A stretch of DNA of 64,000 nt from Trichormus_B sp936914905 (lineage in GTDB: Bacteria > Cyanobacteriota > Cyanobacteriia > Cyanobacteriales > Nostocaceae). Made by a program: the position numbers and the translations under genes. The notes beneath the pieces are model-generated. The model had not been told where the DNA came from, searched no databases, and saw nothing but the letters and a program-made list of their open reading frames with translations. This document shows, piece after piece, positions 37,932-46,449 of this stretch (position 1 is its first letter; each line of letters begins with the position of its first letter). Location of the stretch: the NCBI RefSeq assembly GCF_039871975.1, contig NZ_JBDPLL010000001.1; one strand, 5' to 3'.

Positions 37932-39431
37932 ATGAAGTTTATATCAATTTTGTACGGGATTTTTTTACTGAGCATTTTGGGAATTTATTGGACTGTAGCT
38001 GAACAAAAGTTACGATTATGGATTCTGCTGATAGCCAGTATTATATTTTATTCTTCTTGGCATATTCAATATATGCCATTACTATTAGTGCTGACTTTGA
38101 TTAATTTTCGTCTAGGTTTAGAAATTGGTAGAAATACCTTGCCAGGGAAACACACTCAAGACTGGAAAATTTCTAATGAACATTGGCAAATCGCTCAATC
38201 TGACTGGAATATTAACCGTTTGAAGATTTTATGGTTCGGTGTAATTTTAAATATCGGATTTTTATTAAGTTTTAAATATTTACCTTTAATTATTAAATGG
38301 ATACTTAACATATCTGTAAACTCACCAGATGATCCATTTAAATTAGTTAATCCTTTGGGAATTTCTTTTTTTACATTTGAGTGCATAGCTTATTTAATAG
38401 ATGTCTATCGTGGTGCGCCAGCAACTGAGAAATTTTTGAAATTCGCCACCTATAAATTATTTTTTGCTAAACTAATCTCTGGTCCAATTACTCGTTACCA
38501 TAATTTAGCAGTTCAATTCAATACACTTAAATTTCCCAATGTTGATAGATTAGCAGAAGGGTTGTGGTTAATTGGCATAGGTGCAGTTAAAAAAGGGATT
38601 CTCGCAGACAACCTGGGAATTTTTGTAGATTTATGTTTTGGTAATTTGCAAAGAGCAGGTAGTACAGATTTGTGGTTAGCTACCTTTGCTTATGGCTTAC
38701 AATTATATTTAGATTTTAATGGTTACGCAGATATTGCTCGTGGTAGTGCTTTACTTTTTGGTTTAGTTTTACCAGAAAATTTTGATTTTCCTTACTTTAG
38801 TACCAGCATTGCAGATTTTTGGCGACGTTGGCATATAACGCTAGGTGATTGGTTGCGTAATTATCTATACTTTCCTTTGGGTGGTTCTCGTCAGGGTTTG
38901 ATGCGTACCTGCGGAAACTTATTGATAGTGATGTTGGTAGCTGGTATCTGGCATGGTTCTGCCTGGGGTTTTATCATTTGGGGAATATTGCATGGAGTAG
39001 CTTTAGTAGTTCATCGTCTTACAGATGCCATATTCAATCGCTCAAAAATTTTAACCCTATTTTGGCAAAACCCTGTCAGTATAATTTTTGCTTGGTTGTT
39101 AACTCAAATCATGGTTTTCACATCTTGGATTTGGTTTCGTCTCCCGAAAGTCCAAGATTCTGTTTTAGTTATACAACACCTTTGGGGTCATACTGCTGAT
39201 GCCCAGTTTGCCGAAAAAGTCTATGTAGAAGCCCTAAATATCAGTCAATATCAACTCTCCTATTTACTCCTGGGAATCACTATAATCATGAGTATAATTT
39301 ACGCCTTTAAACGGCTCATGAAGTTAGAGTTCAGTTGGCCTATCAAACTTGTTTTTGTCCCTTTATGTTTCTACGCCGTTTGGATACTAGCACCTGAAGG
39401 TGGCTTACCTTATATCTACTTTGATTTTTAG
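37932..39431 (+). CDS. MBOAT family O-acyltransferase (AlgI/DltB-like)
   Basis: A 499-residue polytopic membrane protein with about ten helices. Family motifs are clear: NPLGISFFTFECIAYLIDVY, FAKLISGPITRYHNL, LQLYLDFNGYADIARGSALL, FPYFSTSIADFWRRWHITLG and a catalytic-type His in VAGIWHGSAWGFIIWG. AlgI/DltB proteins transfer acyl, often acetyl, groups across the membrane onto exported polymers. The upstream gene at 34804 supplies the likely SGNH-type partner. Length is normal. It is intact; the heptamer repeat right before ATG replaces any obvious ribosome-binding site. Confidence 0.92.
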   Translation: MKFISILYGIFLLSILGIYWTVAEQKLRLWILLIASIIFYSSWHIQYMPLLLVLTLINFRLGLEIGRNTLPGKHTQDWKISNEHWQIAQSDWNINRLKILWFGVILNIGFLLSFKYLPLIIKWILNISVNSPDDPFKLVNPLGISFFTFECIAYLIDVYRGAPATEKFLKFATYKLFFAKLISGPITRYHNLAVQFNTLKFPNVDRLAEGLWLIGIGAVKKGILADNLGIFVDLCFGNLQRAGSTDLWLATFAYGLQLYLDFNGYADIARGSALLFGLVLPENFDFPYFSTSIADFWRRWHITLGDWLRNYLYFPLGGSRQGLMRTCGNLLIVMLVAGIWHGSAWGFIIWGILHGVALVVHRLTDAIFNRSKILTLFWQNPVSIIFAWLLTQIMVFTSWIWFRLPKVQDSVLVIQHLWGHTADAQFAEKVYVEALNISQYQLSYLLLGITIIMSIIYAFKRLMKLEFSWPIKLVFVPLCFYAVWILAPEGGLPYIYFDF

Positions 39432-39789
39432 CAAACTCATATAGGGTTAAATTTGGTTAATTAATTGCCCTTTTAGCCCTTTTAATTGAGAAATAACAAC
39501 AAAATAGATTATTTATACTGCAAACGGGTGAGACTTGGACTTATGTCATACTGATAGGACAGCCTGGCGTAAGCCATGGGTGACCTAGTGCAGCGTATTC
39601 CTTTGGGACACTGCGTGAACGCGGAGCGTGCCGTAGGCTCTAGTATCTCGGAGATTCTTCAGTATATCTTTCATAGACGCTCCGCGAAACGTTTACAATG
39701 ACACTTTTAAACCGTTTGTAGTATACAAATTAAATACAAATCTCTCATGAGGTGAAATTATACTCAAAATACCATTAACCATATCATTC
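39432..39789. other. Intergenic region with palindromic repeat units
   Basis: No gene is supported. At about 39560-39690 it contains GC-rich short palindromes typical of Nostoc intergenic repeats (ACTGCGTGAACGCGGAGCG, GTGCCGTAGGCTC, GACGCTCCGCGAAACG). Confidence 0.55.
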
Positions 39790-41394
39790 ATGACCGAAAT
39801 TCACGGGGTCATAGTCAAATTGACTAGCTTGATAGTTACCATACTTTTTCCTTCAGTCATTTTTATGATCCCAAACGGATGGGATTTCGTTCTCTCAGAG
39901 TAATTAATTATGATCCTAGTTGCACCAGGAGCAGGATTCCCTACTCATGGACATCGGGATATGGAAATATTCACCTATGTTCTATCAGGTGCAGTCGAAT
40001 ATCAAAGATAGTTTGGGTACAGGTTCAGTAATTCCTCCTGCTGAAGCACAGATTATGAGTGCTGGTACTGGTATTATGCCAGCGAATTTAATCACTCGCA
40101 AATGGAAACATTGCACTTGCTACAAATATGGATTTTGCCAGATCAAGAAGGATTAACACCAAGATATGACCAGAAAACTTTTACTGTAGAAGACAAACAG
40201 GGGAAACTGCGTTTAATTGCTGCTAAAGATGGACGCCATGGTGCTGTAACTATTTACCAAGATGTTGATTTATACACATCAATTTTAGAAAACGGTGATG
40301 TTATCACTTATCATGTGCAACCCCGTAGTTATGCCTGGTTGCAAATAGCTACAGGTGAAGCACCGTTAAATGGTCAGGAACTCATAGCAGGTGACGGAGT
40401 ACACATTATTGGAGAAGAGAAGTTAGGATAGTGGATGAAATAACCTGTAACTGTGGTTTAGGGGTGTAATTCTATTGGGGCAAGAATTCATCAACAACAA
40501 TCTTCAGATTTGACTTGAAGTCAACAGCCACATTTCGGTCGGTTTGATAGGTTTTATAGAGAATAGTCGTCAAGAGTTTGAGTCCAGTTCGGGTTGTTAC
40601 CGTTGCCATGAGGTCTTTTACAGTCTGGACACTCTCAAAAATCAGCCCCTGACACAGGGGAGAAATATGAGGAAAAAAACGATGCCCAGTGGGATTGTAC
40701 TTGGAGGTGTAGGGGGGATAATAAGGGATGGGAATTTCCATGGCCAGTTCATTAACTAAGGCCTGTAAGTCCTGTGTGAAGATGTAATAGGGAGAGCTGT
40801 TGCTAGAGCCCCCATCACATCAGAGCAGAATCGAGTTTGCTCCATAAAAAGGTANNNNNNNNNNNNNNNNNNNNNNNNNNNNNNNNNNNNNNNNNNNNNN
40901 NNNNNNNNNNNNNNNNNNNNNNNNNNNNNNNNNNNNNNNNNNNNNNNNNNNNNNGAACCCGCTGTGTGCCGCTCCAACACTCCCAAAAACCCCTCTTCTC
41001 AGGAGGCAATCCTGTCAAAGGCTGATTCCCTCCACCTCCGGGTGGCGAATCCCCTCCTGGTCAACCACCTTTTCTTCCTCAAGTTCCTGCAAGCCCAACT
41101 TTCAGGTTTCGTGATGCCATAACAGCAAGCTGCGGATCTATGCCTGCCAGCTGTACCCTACTTTTAGGGTTTCAATCGCCGCCCATATACGGTGATCCTT
41201 CTGTGACAACGACTTATAGTATCCTTGCATTTTCACTTCAATTTCACCAGAGTCAGGGTCTATCATCTACCAGTTCTCCATCTACCCTTCTGGGGTATAG
41301 ATCTTATTGGCACTCTTACACCTTATTTAATCCACTTTCCTTAGAAATTAGTACAAATCTCAAAGCAGAAATTTTGCTTTTTGACTTGGCTTAA
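39790..41394 (+). pseudogene. Pirin family protein, frameshifted and split by ISAzo13
   Basis: Pieces of a pirin (cupin-fold, YhaK-like) run from the ATG region at 39790: RGHSQID, stop in place of Trp, LDSYHTFSFSHFYDPKRMGF, RSLRVINYD, then VAPGAGFPTHGHRDMEIFTY (metal-binding His pair), KDSLGTGSVIPPAEAQIMSA, and the long open segment 40102-40425 (LLQIWILPDQEGLTPRYDQK ... GEEKL). The ISAzo13 copy follows. The last 17 codons, EISTNLKAEILLFDLA plus stop, lie at 41344-41394. At least three frameshifts add to the insertion. Pirins can have quercetinase or transcription-cofactor roles. Confidence 0.88.
40426..41340 (-). mobile_element. ISAzo13-type insertion sequence, copy 3 (contains assembly gap)
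   Basis: The minus-oriented copy has ends GGATAGTGGATGAAAT on the left and, inverted, GGAAAGTGGATTAAAT on the right. TTA lies directly outside both ends (40423-40425 and 41341-41343), a 3-bp target duplication. The transposase C-terminus is open at 40472-40741 (EIPIPYYPPYTSKYNPTGHR ... EFLPQ). After 100 Ns (40855-40954), the N-terminal part is full of frameshifts (EGIRHPEVEG, a broken form of RIRRPGGGRK). It splits the pirin gene. Confidence 0.9.
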
Positions 41395-41532
41395 AAAGAA
41401 ATTAATCCCAGTCCTAATATTTAATGAACGGACTGGTGATTGATAATGGTATGCTCTTGCGTAAGGTACAGAATTTACATAAAAGCCTACACAAAAGGAC
41501 TTTCAAACCTGTTCCCTGTTACCTGCTAGAAG

Positions 41533-41976
41533 TTAATGTTGTCCTTCCAAAAAATATTTGACAATTAACAGACAATTTCTGCTGTCAGAATCACGTTCAT
41601 AAACAAAATGATCTGCTACACGCCGAATAATCACCCATCCGTACCCATGATCTTGTAGATTATCTGGTTTTGGTTCAGGAACCTCATTCGGATCAAATGG
41701 TTTCCCATAATCCCAAATTCTCATCTCTAGTCTATCCATCCACAGACTCAATTCAATCTCTATAGTTGTTTCTGGGGGTAAAGACAAATGAGCATGACGA
41801 ACAGCGTTGGTAAATCCTTCTACCAATGCTAGGTTGAGGCGATAAAGTTGACTTTTTGACCAGCCTCGTTGAATTAAATATTGCAGAGAAAACTTTTCAA
41901 ACCATTGTTGCACTTGGTTGAAGAACTTAAGATCGCTCTTCACCGTCAGATGGTCTTGCTGCACTATGGTAAGCAT
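41533..41976 (-). CDS. Anti-sigma factor-like serine kinase (RsbW-type HATPase)
   Basis: A 147-residue single-domain protein of the HATPase_c_2 group. The N box EGFTNAVRHAH, the D-x-G box (WDYGKPFDPNEVPEP) and the G2 region (HGYGWVIIRRVADHFVYERD) for ATP binding are visible. Such proteins bind and control sigma factors or phosphorylate STAS-domain antagonists in partner-switching systems. No sigma or antagonist gene is adjacent, so the target is unknown. Length is typical and the gene is intact. Confidence 0.88.
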   Translation of the reverse strand: MLTIVQQDHLTVKSDLKFFNQVQQWFEKFSLQYLIQRGWSKSQLYRLNLALVEGFTNAVRHAHLSLPPETTIEIELSLWMDRLEMRIWDYGKPFDPNEVPEPKPDNLQDHGYGWVIIRRVADHFVYERDSDSRNCLLIVKYFLEGQH

Positions 41977-42276
41977 TGACCTTGACTAGAATATTAAGTA
42001 AGTGAGAAATGTCGCTATTCTTTCTTTTTTGGTGGGTTGAGATTCTGGAATAGATTTTATTTTACATCCAAAACTGAAAATTTAAGATAAAGTCAGGATT
42101 TTAACTTCTCCCTATTTTCTTATAAAAGCTGACGCCTTGATTTTCAAAAGCATATAAGTCAGAAGTATAAGCAGCTAATGGGCTGTATAGGTTTTACCGC
42201 TAATCATCATTAGCCAGCTAACTTCGCTATATGCTCTTGAAACTCACAGGCATTACAGCACTTTGTCGAAACTGAA
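41977..42276. other. Intergenic region, nothing recognised
   Basis: 300 bases between the anti-sigma-like gene and petD with no gene or clear terminator. It must contain the 3' end of the petD transcript and the upstream region of the anti-sigma-like gene. Confidence 0.4.
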
Positions 42277-42759
42277 TTAGAAGAGTCCCAAAGTTAGAGA
42301 TTTATCCAATGGCAACGCAGCACCAATACCTAACCAGATAGTGATAAGAGTACCAAACAAAAATACTGTTGTTGCTACTGGACGGCGGAAGGGGTTTTGG
42401 AATTTATTAACGTTCTCAATGAAGGGAACGAGAATCAGCCCCAAGGGGACGGAAGCCATAGCCAATACTCCTAAAAGTTTGTTAGGAAGTGAACGTAAAA
42501 TTTGGAAAACCGGATAAAGATACCACTCCGGCAGAATTTCTAAAGGAGTAGCAAAAGGATTAGCAGGTTCACCGGTCATTGAGGGATCTAGCACAGCTAG
42601 AGCCACAATACAAGCGAATGAACCCATAATCACGATGGGGAATACATAGAGTAAATCATTGGGCCAAGCAGGTTCACCATAGTAGTTGTGACCCATGCCT
42701 TTGGCTAGTTTAGCTCTTAACTGAGGATCGCTCAGATCCGGTTTCTTTTGCGTTGACAT
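42277..42759 (-). CDS. petD: Cytochrome b6f complex subunit IV
   Basis: A 160-residue protein of the thylakoid cytochrome b6f complex, which passes electrons from plastoquinol to plastocyanin or cytochrome c6. Three membrane helices and the subunit IV signature are visible: GHNYYGEPAWPNDLLYVFPI near residue 23, the quinol-site PEWYLYPVFQILRS near residue 76, and NPFRRPVATTVFLFGT. Length is exactly typical. It follows petB on the same strand with 276 bases between them that contain no ORF, so they are likely an operon with a long spacer. Confidence 0.98.
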   Translation of the reverse strand: MSTQKKPDLSDPQLRAKLAKGMGHNYYGEPAWPNDLLYVFPIVIMGSFACIVALAVLDPSMTGEPANPFATPLEILPEWYLYPVFQILRSLPNKLLGVLAMASVPLGLILVPFIENVNKFQNPFRRPVATTVFLFGTLITIWLGIGAALPLDKSLTLGLF

Positions 42760-43035
42760 TTTGAAATGTGCTCTCCTGCTTAGGTTACGTTAAAGCATTT
42801 GTGAAAGCTATCAGCTATTTAGGTAAGCTCCATGCTTTGGCGTTTGGTGGTAAGCGACAAATTTACTATGACACTAAGTTTCGCTTTGTTGGTTGAAGTA
42901 AGTGTCTATAGTCTTTAGGGCTTACAGCTTTCAGAGAATAGTGTCTGTTTTTAACTTAAATATTACTAATTATAAGTTTAAAACAAACTACTTTGATCTG
43001 GAAACAGTTTGTACCTATTCACTGATAACTTTAGA

Positions 43036-43683
43036 TTACAAAGGTCCAGAAATACCTTGCTTGCGGATCATCAAGAAGTGGAACAGCATGAATACTGCAA
43101 TTAGCCAAGGTAGAACGAAGGTGTGGGCGCTATAGTAGCGAGTTAGTGTAGCTTGACCGACACTAGAACCACCACGTAGTAAGTCAGAAATCAGAACACC
43201 AACTACTGGAATTGCTTCTGGTACACCACTAACGATTTTCACAGCCCAATAACCAACTTGATCCCAAGGCAGGGAGTAGCCAGTAACACCAAAGGAAACT
43301 GTGATGACAGCGAGAATGACACCGCTGACCCAAGTTAGTTCACGGGGCTTTTTAAAACCACCAGTTAGATAAACTCGGAAGACGTGCAGAATCATCATTA
43401 GCACCATCATGCTGGCAGACCAGCGGTGAATGGAGCGAATCAGCCAACCGAAGTTGACTTCATTCATGATGTACTGTACTGAGGAATAAGCTTCCGCTAC
43501 TGTGGGCTTGTAGTAGAATGTCATTGCAAATCCAGTAGCAAACTGGATCAGGAAGCAAACTAGGGTAATTCCACCCAAGCAGTAAAAGATATTGACGTGG
43601 GGAGGTACGTACTTACTGGTTACATCTTCAGCGATCGCTTCAAGGTCTAAGCGTTCCTCAAACCAGTCATAAACGTTGGCCAT
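43036..43683 (-). CDS. petB: Cytochrome b6
   Basis: A 215-residue four-helix protein of the b6f complex. Haem b ligands His86, His100, His187 and His202 and the haem c-attaching Cys35 are all at their standard positions. The quinone-site region GYSLPWDQVGYWAVKIVSG is intact. It is the first gene of petB-petD. The 338 bases between its start and the divergent ctpA gene contain both promoters; I see AT-rich candidates but no confident -10/-35 pair. Confidence 0.98.
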   Translation of the reverse strand: MANVYDWFEERLDLEAIAEDVTSKYVPPHVNIFYCLGGITLVCFLIQFATGFAMTFYYKPTVAEAYSSVQYIMNEVNFGWLIRSIHRWSASMMVLMMILHVFRVYLTGGFKKPRELTWVSGVILAVITVSFGVTGYSLPWDQVGYWAVKIVSGVPEAIPVVGVLISDLLRGGSSVGQATLTRYYSAHTFVLPWLIAVFMLFHFLMIRKQGISGPL

Positions 43684-44021
43684 ACATTCTCAAGTTCCTA
43701 AAAATCAGTTGCGGTTGATATATCTCCCAATAGAAATTTTGGGATTTTCACAAAGAGTAGCTTTGTCGAAGAATCGTTAAGGTTTTCAGAAACTTAACAT
43801 TCTGTAAATATGGAATATATTGCGATCTCTTTGCAAGCCAACGCTGAAAATGTTGGTGACAAAGTAGATTTTATCGTTTTTGAGGAGGTATATACTAATC
43901 ATCTGTTGCTTAACAATTTAATGAGAGCAATGCACCTCTTCTATAAAAAAAGTAACATAATCGAGAGATAGATTTCATCAAAAACGTGGTAACTGGTCAG
44001 TTCTAGGTAGTTTGGGTTGAC

Positions 44022-45275
44022 ATGGAATGGAAAATGGGGTTCATGAACAAACAGGTTTTCCGGTTGGGATTTTCATTACTTTTGGCTTTTTGTTTGGGTT
44101 TTGGCTCGCTTGTTTCACCTGCAATGGCTTTAAGACAGGAGCAAAAGCTGGTTTCTGAGGTTTGGCGAATTGTTAATCGCTCTTATCTGGATGAAACATT
44201 TAATCATCAAAACTGGGCTGATGTACGTCAACAGGTGCTAAAAAACCCGCTGCCAAATTACCAAGCAGCATACAGGGCTATTCAGAAGATGCTAAAAAGC
44301 CTTGATGACCCTTTTACCAGGTTTTTAGACCCAGAGCAATACCGCAGTTTGCAAGTTAATACTTCTGGAGAACTGACCGGAGTGGGTTTACAAATTGCGC
44401 TCAATCCCCAGACGGGTGGATTGGAGGTAATTACACCTATAGAGGGTTCGCCGGCTGAGAAAGCAGGGTTAAGACCTCGCGATCGCATCTTGAAAATTGA
44501 AGGATTATCTACAGAAAATCTAACTCTTGATGAAGCTGCTACACGGATGCGCGGTCCCGTTGGTAGTGTTGTAACTCTCTTGATTGCACGAGAGGGAAAG
44601 GAAGACAAAGAAGTGATATTAGTGCGCGATCGCATCGAACTTAATCCTGTAGTAGCTGAATTGCGTTTATCCCCCCAAGGAAAACCCATTGGCTACTTAC
44701 GCCTAACTCAATTTAATGCTAATGCGGCAATGAAGTTGGCACGGGCTATTAATAGCCTAGAAAAAAAAGGCGCAGTTGCCTACATTCTTGATTTGCGAAA
44801 TAATCCTGGTGGGCTATTACAAGCCGCAATTGAAGTTGCCCGTCAGTGGTTAGATTCAGGCACAATTGTCTACACTGTCAATCGTCAAGGCATTCAGGGA
44901 AATTTTGAAGCCTTTGGCCCACCGTTAACACAAGATCCCTTGGTCATTTTGGTGAATGAAGGAACTGCTAGTGCTAGTGAAATTCTTGCTGGTGCGCTAC
45001 AAGACAATAAACGCGCCCACTTAGTAGGTGAAACTACTTTTGGTAAAGGTCTAATTCAATCTTTATTTGAATTATCAGATGGTTCAGGTTTAGCAGTGAC
45101 AATTGCCAAGTATGAAACTCCCAAGCACAGAGACATTAACAAATTGGGTATTAAACCAGACGAAGTAATTCCCCAAAAACCAATTACACGGGAGCAAATT
45201 GGGACGGAAGCAGATAGTCAATATCAAGTTGCAATGGAACTGCTAACCAAAGATTCGGTTGTAGCTGGTTCGTAG
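44022..45275 (+). CDS. ctpA: Carboxyl-terminal processing protease (D1 processing type)
   Basis: A 417-residue exported serine protease. Residues 9 to 36 form a signal peptide (FRLGFSLLLAFCLGFGSL, cleavage after AMA). A PDZ domain covers about 115 to 200 (GVGLQIALNPQTGG, GSPAEKAGLRPRDRILKI). The catalytic Ser317 (NEGTASASEIL) and Lys342 (TTFGKGLIQ) stand 25 apart as in the family. CtpA removes the C-terminal tail of D1 in the lumen; CtpB or CtpC paralogues are alternatives. The ATG at 44043 (MNKQVF) may be the real start. An M3 repeat begins 6 bases after the stop and may act as its terminator. Confidence 0.88.
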   Translation: MEWKMGFMNKQVFRLGFSLLLAFCLGFGSLVSPAMALRQEQKLVSEVWRIVNRSYLDETFNHQNWADVRQQVLKNPLPNYQAAYRAIQKMLKSLDDPFTRFLDPEQYRSLQVNTSGELTGVGLQIALNPQTGGLEVITPIEGSPAEKAGLRPRDRILKIEGLSTENLTLDEAATRMRGPVGSVVTLLIAREGKEDKEVILVRDRIELNPVVAELRLSPQGKPIGYLRLTQFNANAAMKLARAINSLEKKGAVAYILDLRNNPGGLLQAAIEVARQWLDSGTIVYTVNRQGIQGNFEAFGPPLTQDPLVILVNEGTASASEILAGALQDNKRAHLVGETTFGKGLIQSLFELSDGSGLAVTIAKYETPKHRDINKLGIKPDEVIPQKPITREQIGTEADSQYQVAMELLTKDSVVAGS

Positions 45276-45280
45276 TCAGT

Positions 45281-45381
45281 TACTCCCTTCCCTCTATGAA
45301 ATTAGGGGTGTGGGATTCCACCTTACACAGAAGCATTATTCCTCTACCCTATTACTATATTCTTTTAGTGGGAAGGGAGTA
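45281..45381. repeat. MITE-like repeat family M3, copy 2
   Basis: A 101-bp element with perfect 12-bp inverted ends TACTCCCTTCCC / GGGAAGGGAGTA, flanked by a perfect 5-bp direct repeat TCAGT (45276-45280 and 45382-45386), the expected trace of transposition. It is inverted relative to the copy at 23645. It lies immediately behind ctpA. Confidence 0.92.
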
Positions 45382-45402
45382 TCAGTTCAATAACTAAATT
45401 TT

Positions 45403-45430
45403 CAATGACCAATGACCAATGAGCAATAAC
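45403..45430. repeat. Heptamer short tandem repeat
   Basis: CAATGAC, CAATGAC, CAATGAG, CAATAAC. Same class as at 24791, 30658 and 37904. Confidence 0.8.
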
Positions 45431-46189
45431 TAATGATTCATGTGATTCATGACTAATCGTTCATAAGCTTGGTCTATGATGCGTTTGCTTGGGGGGAAAC
45501 CTATATTAGCACCAGGGCAAATGTATTGTAGGATTTCTCGTGTAAAGCGATCGCACAAAGCTTGAGTGCTTTTAATTTGTCTTGGCCAGTGAAAAGTTTT
45601 TGCAGTGCGTAATGGTATCAGTTCACCTTGGAGGTTGGGGACTAAATGCCGTCCTGAAAAAAGAACTCCCCCAAATTCACGATAGTATAGACATGAGGAG
45701 CCTGGAGAATGGCCTGGTGTCCAGATAATTTGTGTGGTGGCATCAAGACTGAATTCTTGACCAAAGGCAGTAACAGTTAAGCCAGGTAATACATAAGCTT
45801 CTTCCTCTTGAATCAAAATCTCACAACCAAGAGCTTGCTGAATTTCTGCTGCTTTACCAATAGCACCGCGATGAGTAATAAACAACCAACGCACACCTAC
45901 TTGCTTTGGGTTAGTATGTTGCAGGCATTCCCCAAAATCCTCATTTATTTGCTCTGGGGCTGGGCAGTCCATGAGAATATTACCTTCACTTCTTACAATA
46001 AGATTAAGAAGTCCCTCCTAGTGTATCTCGATTTGGTGGAAAGGTAAAAATTGTACTGATGCCCAAGTTGGTAGATAGTGCTTCTGTTGCCGTCCAAGTA
46101 GAAATAATTTCTCTTACTGGCATTTGACTAGAAAGTAGAATCTGTGGGGGCTTAATTGTATAACTTGGTTGTTGAGGTGGAAGAGACAT
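45430..46189 (-). pseudogene. MBL-fold hydrolase-like protein with a single-base frameshift
   Basis: The ATG at 46189 opens MSLPPQQPSYTIKPPQILLS and runs to FPPNRDTLGGTS before TAA. Removing one A near 46005-46015 restores TSYLIVRSEGNILMDCPAPE and joins the open frame to 45430 (VRWLFITHRGAIGKAAEIQQ, WTPGHSPGSSCLYYREFGGV, LFSGRHLVPN). The fold is metallo-beta-lactamase-like, but the usual HxHxDH metal motif is replaced by THRGAIGK, a variant I associate with a cyanobacterial subgroup. A 180-residue product could be made from the ATG at 45972. Confidence 0.75.
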
Positions 46190-46449
46190 AAATCAAAGAA
46201 TCTCAAAATCAAGAATTCTTATTTCGTTGCAGGTCTTTTTAAGAGAAGTACCGCTACCTGAAGAGAATTTTTCTGTCGAAGGCGTTTTTAATGTCCAGAA
46301 TAACCCATATCCACCAGAGAAAAGGAGTTGAGGAGCTAAGAGATCACTCAACCACAAGAAATTTTCGGTAAGAAAGAAAAACCTTTACCGTTTAACAGTC
46401 TTTTCCTAGACCCTACACCCTGTTTTCGGTCAACATTAGTGAACATAAC

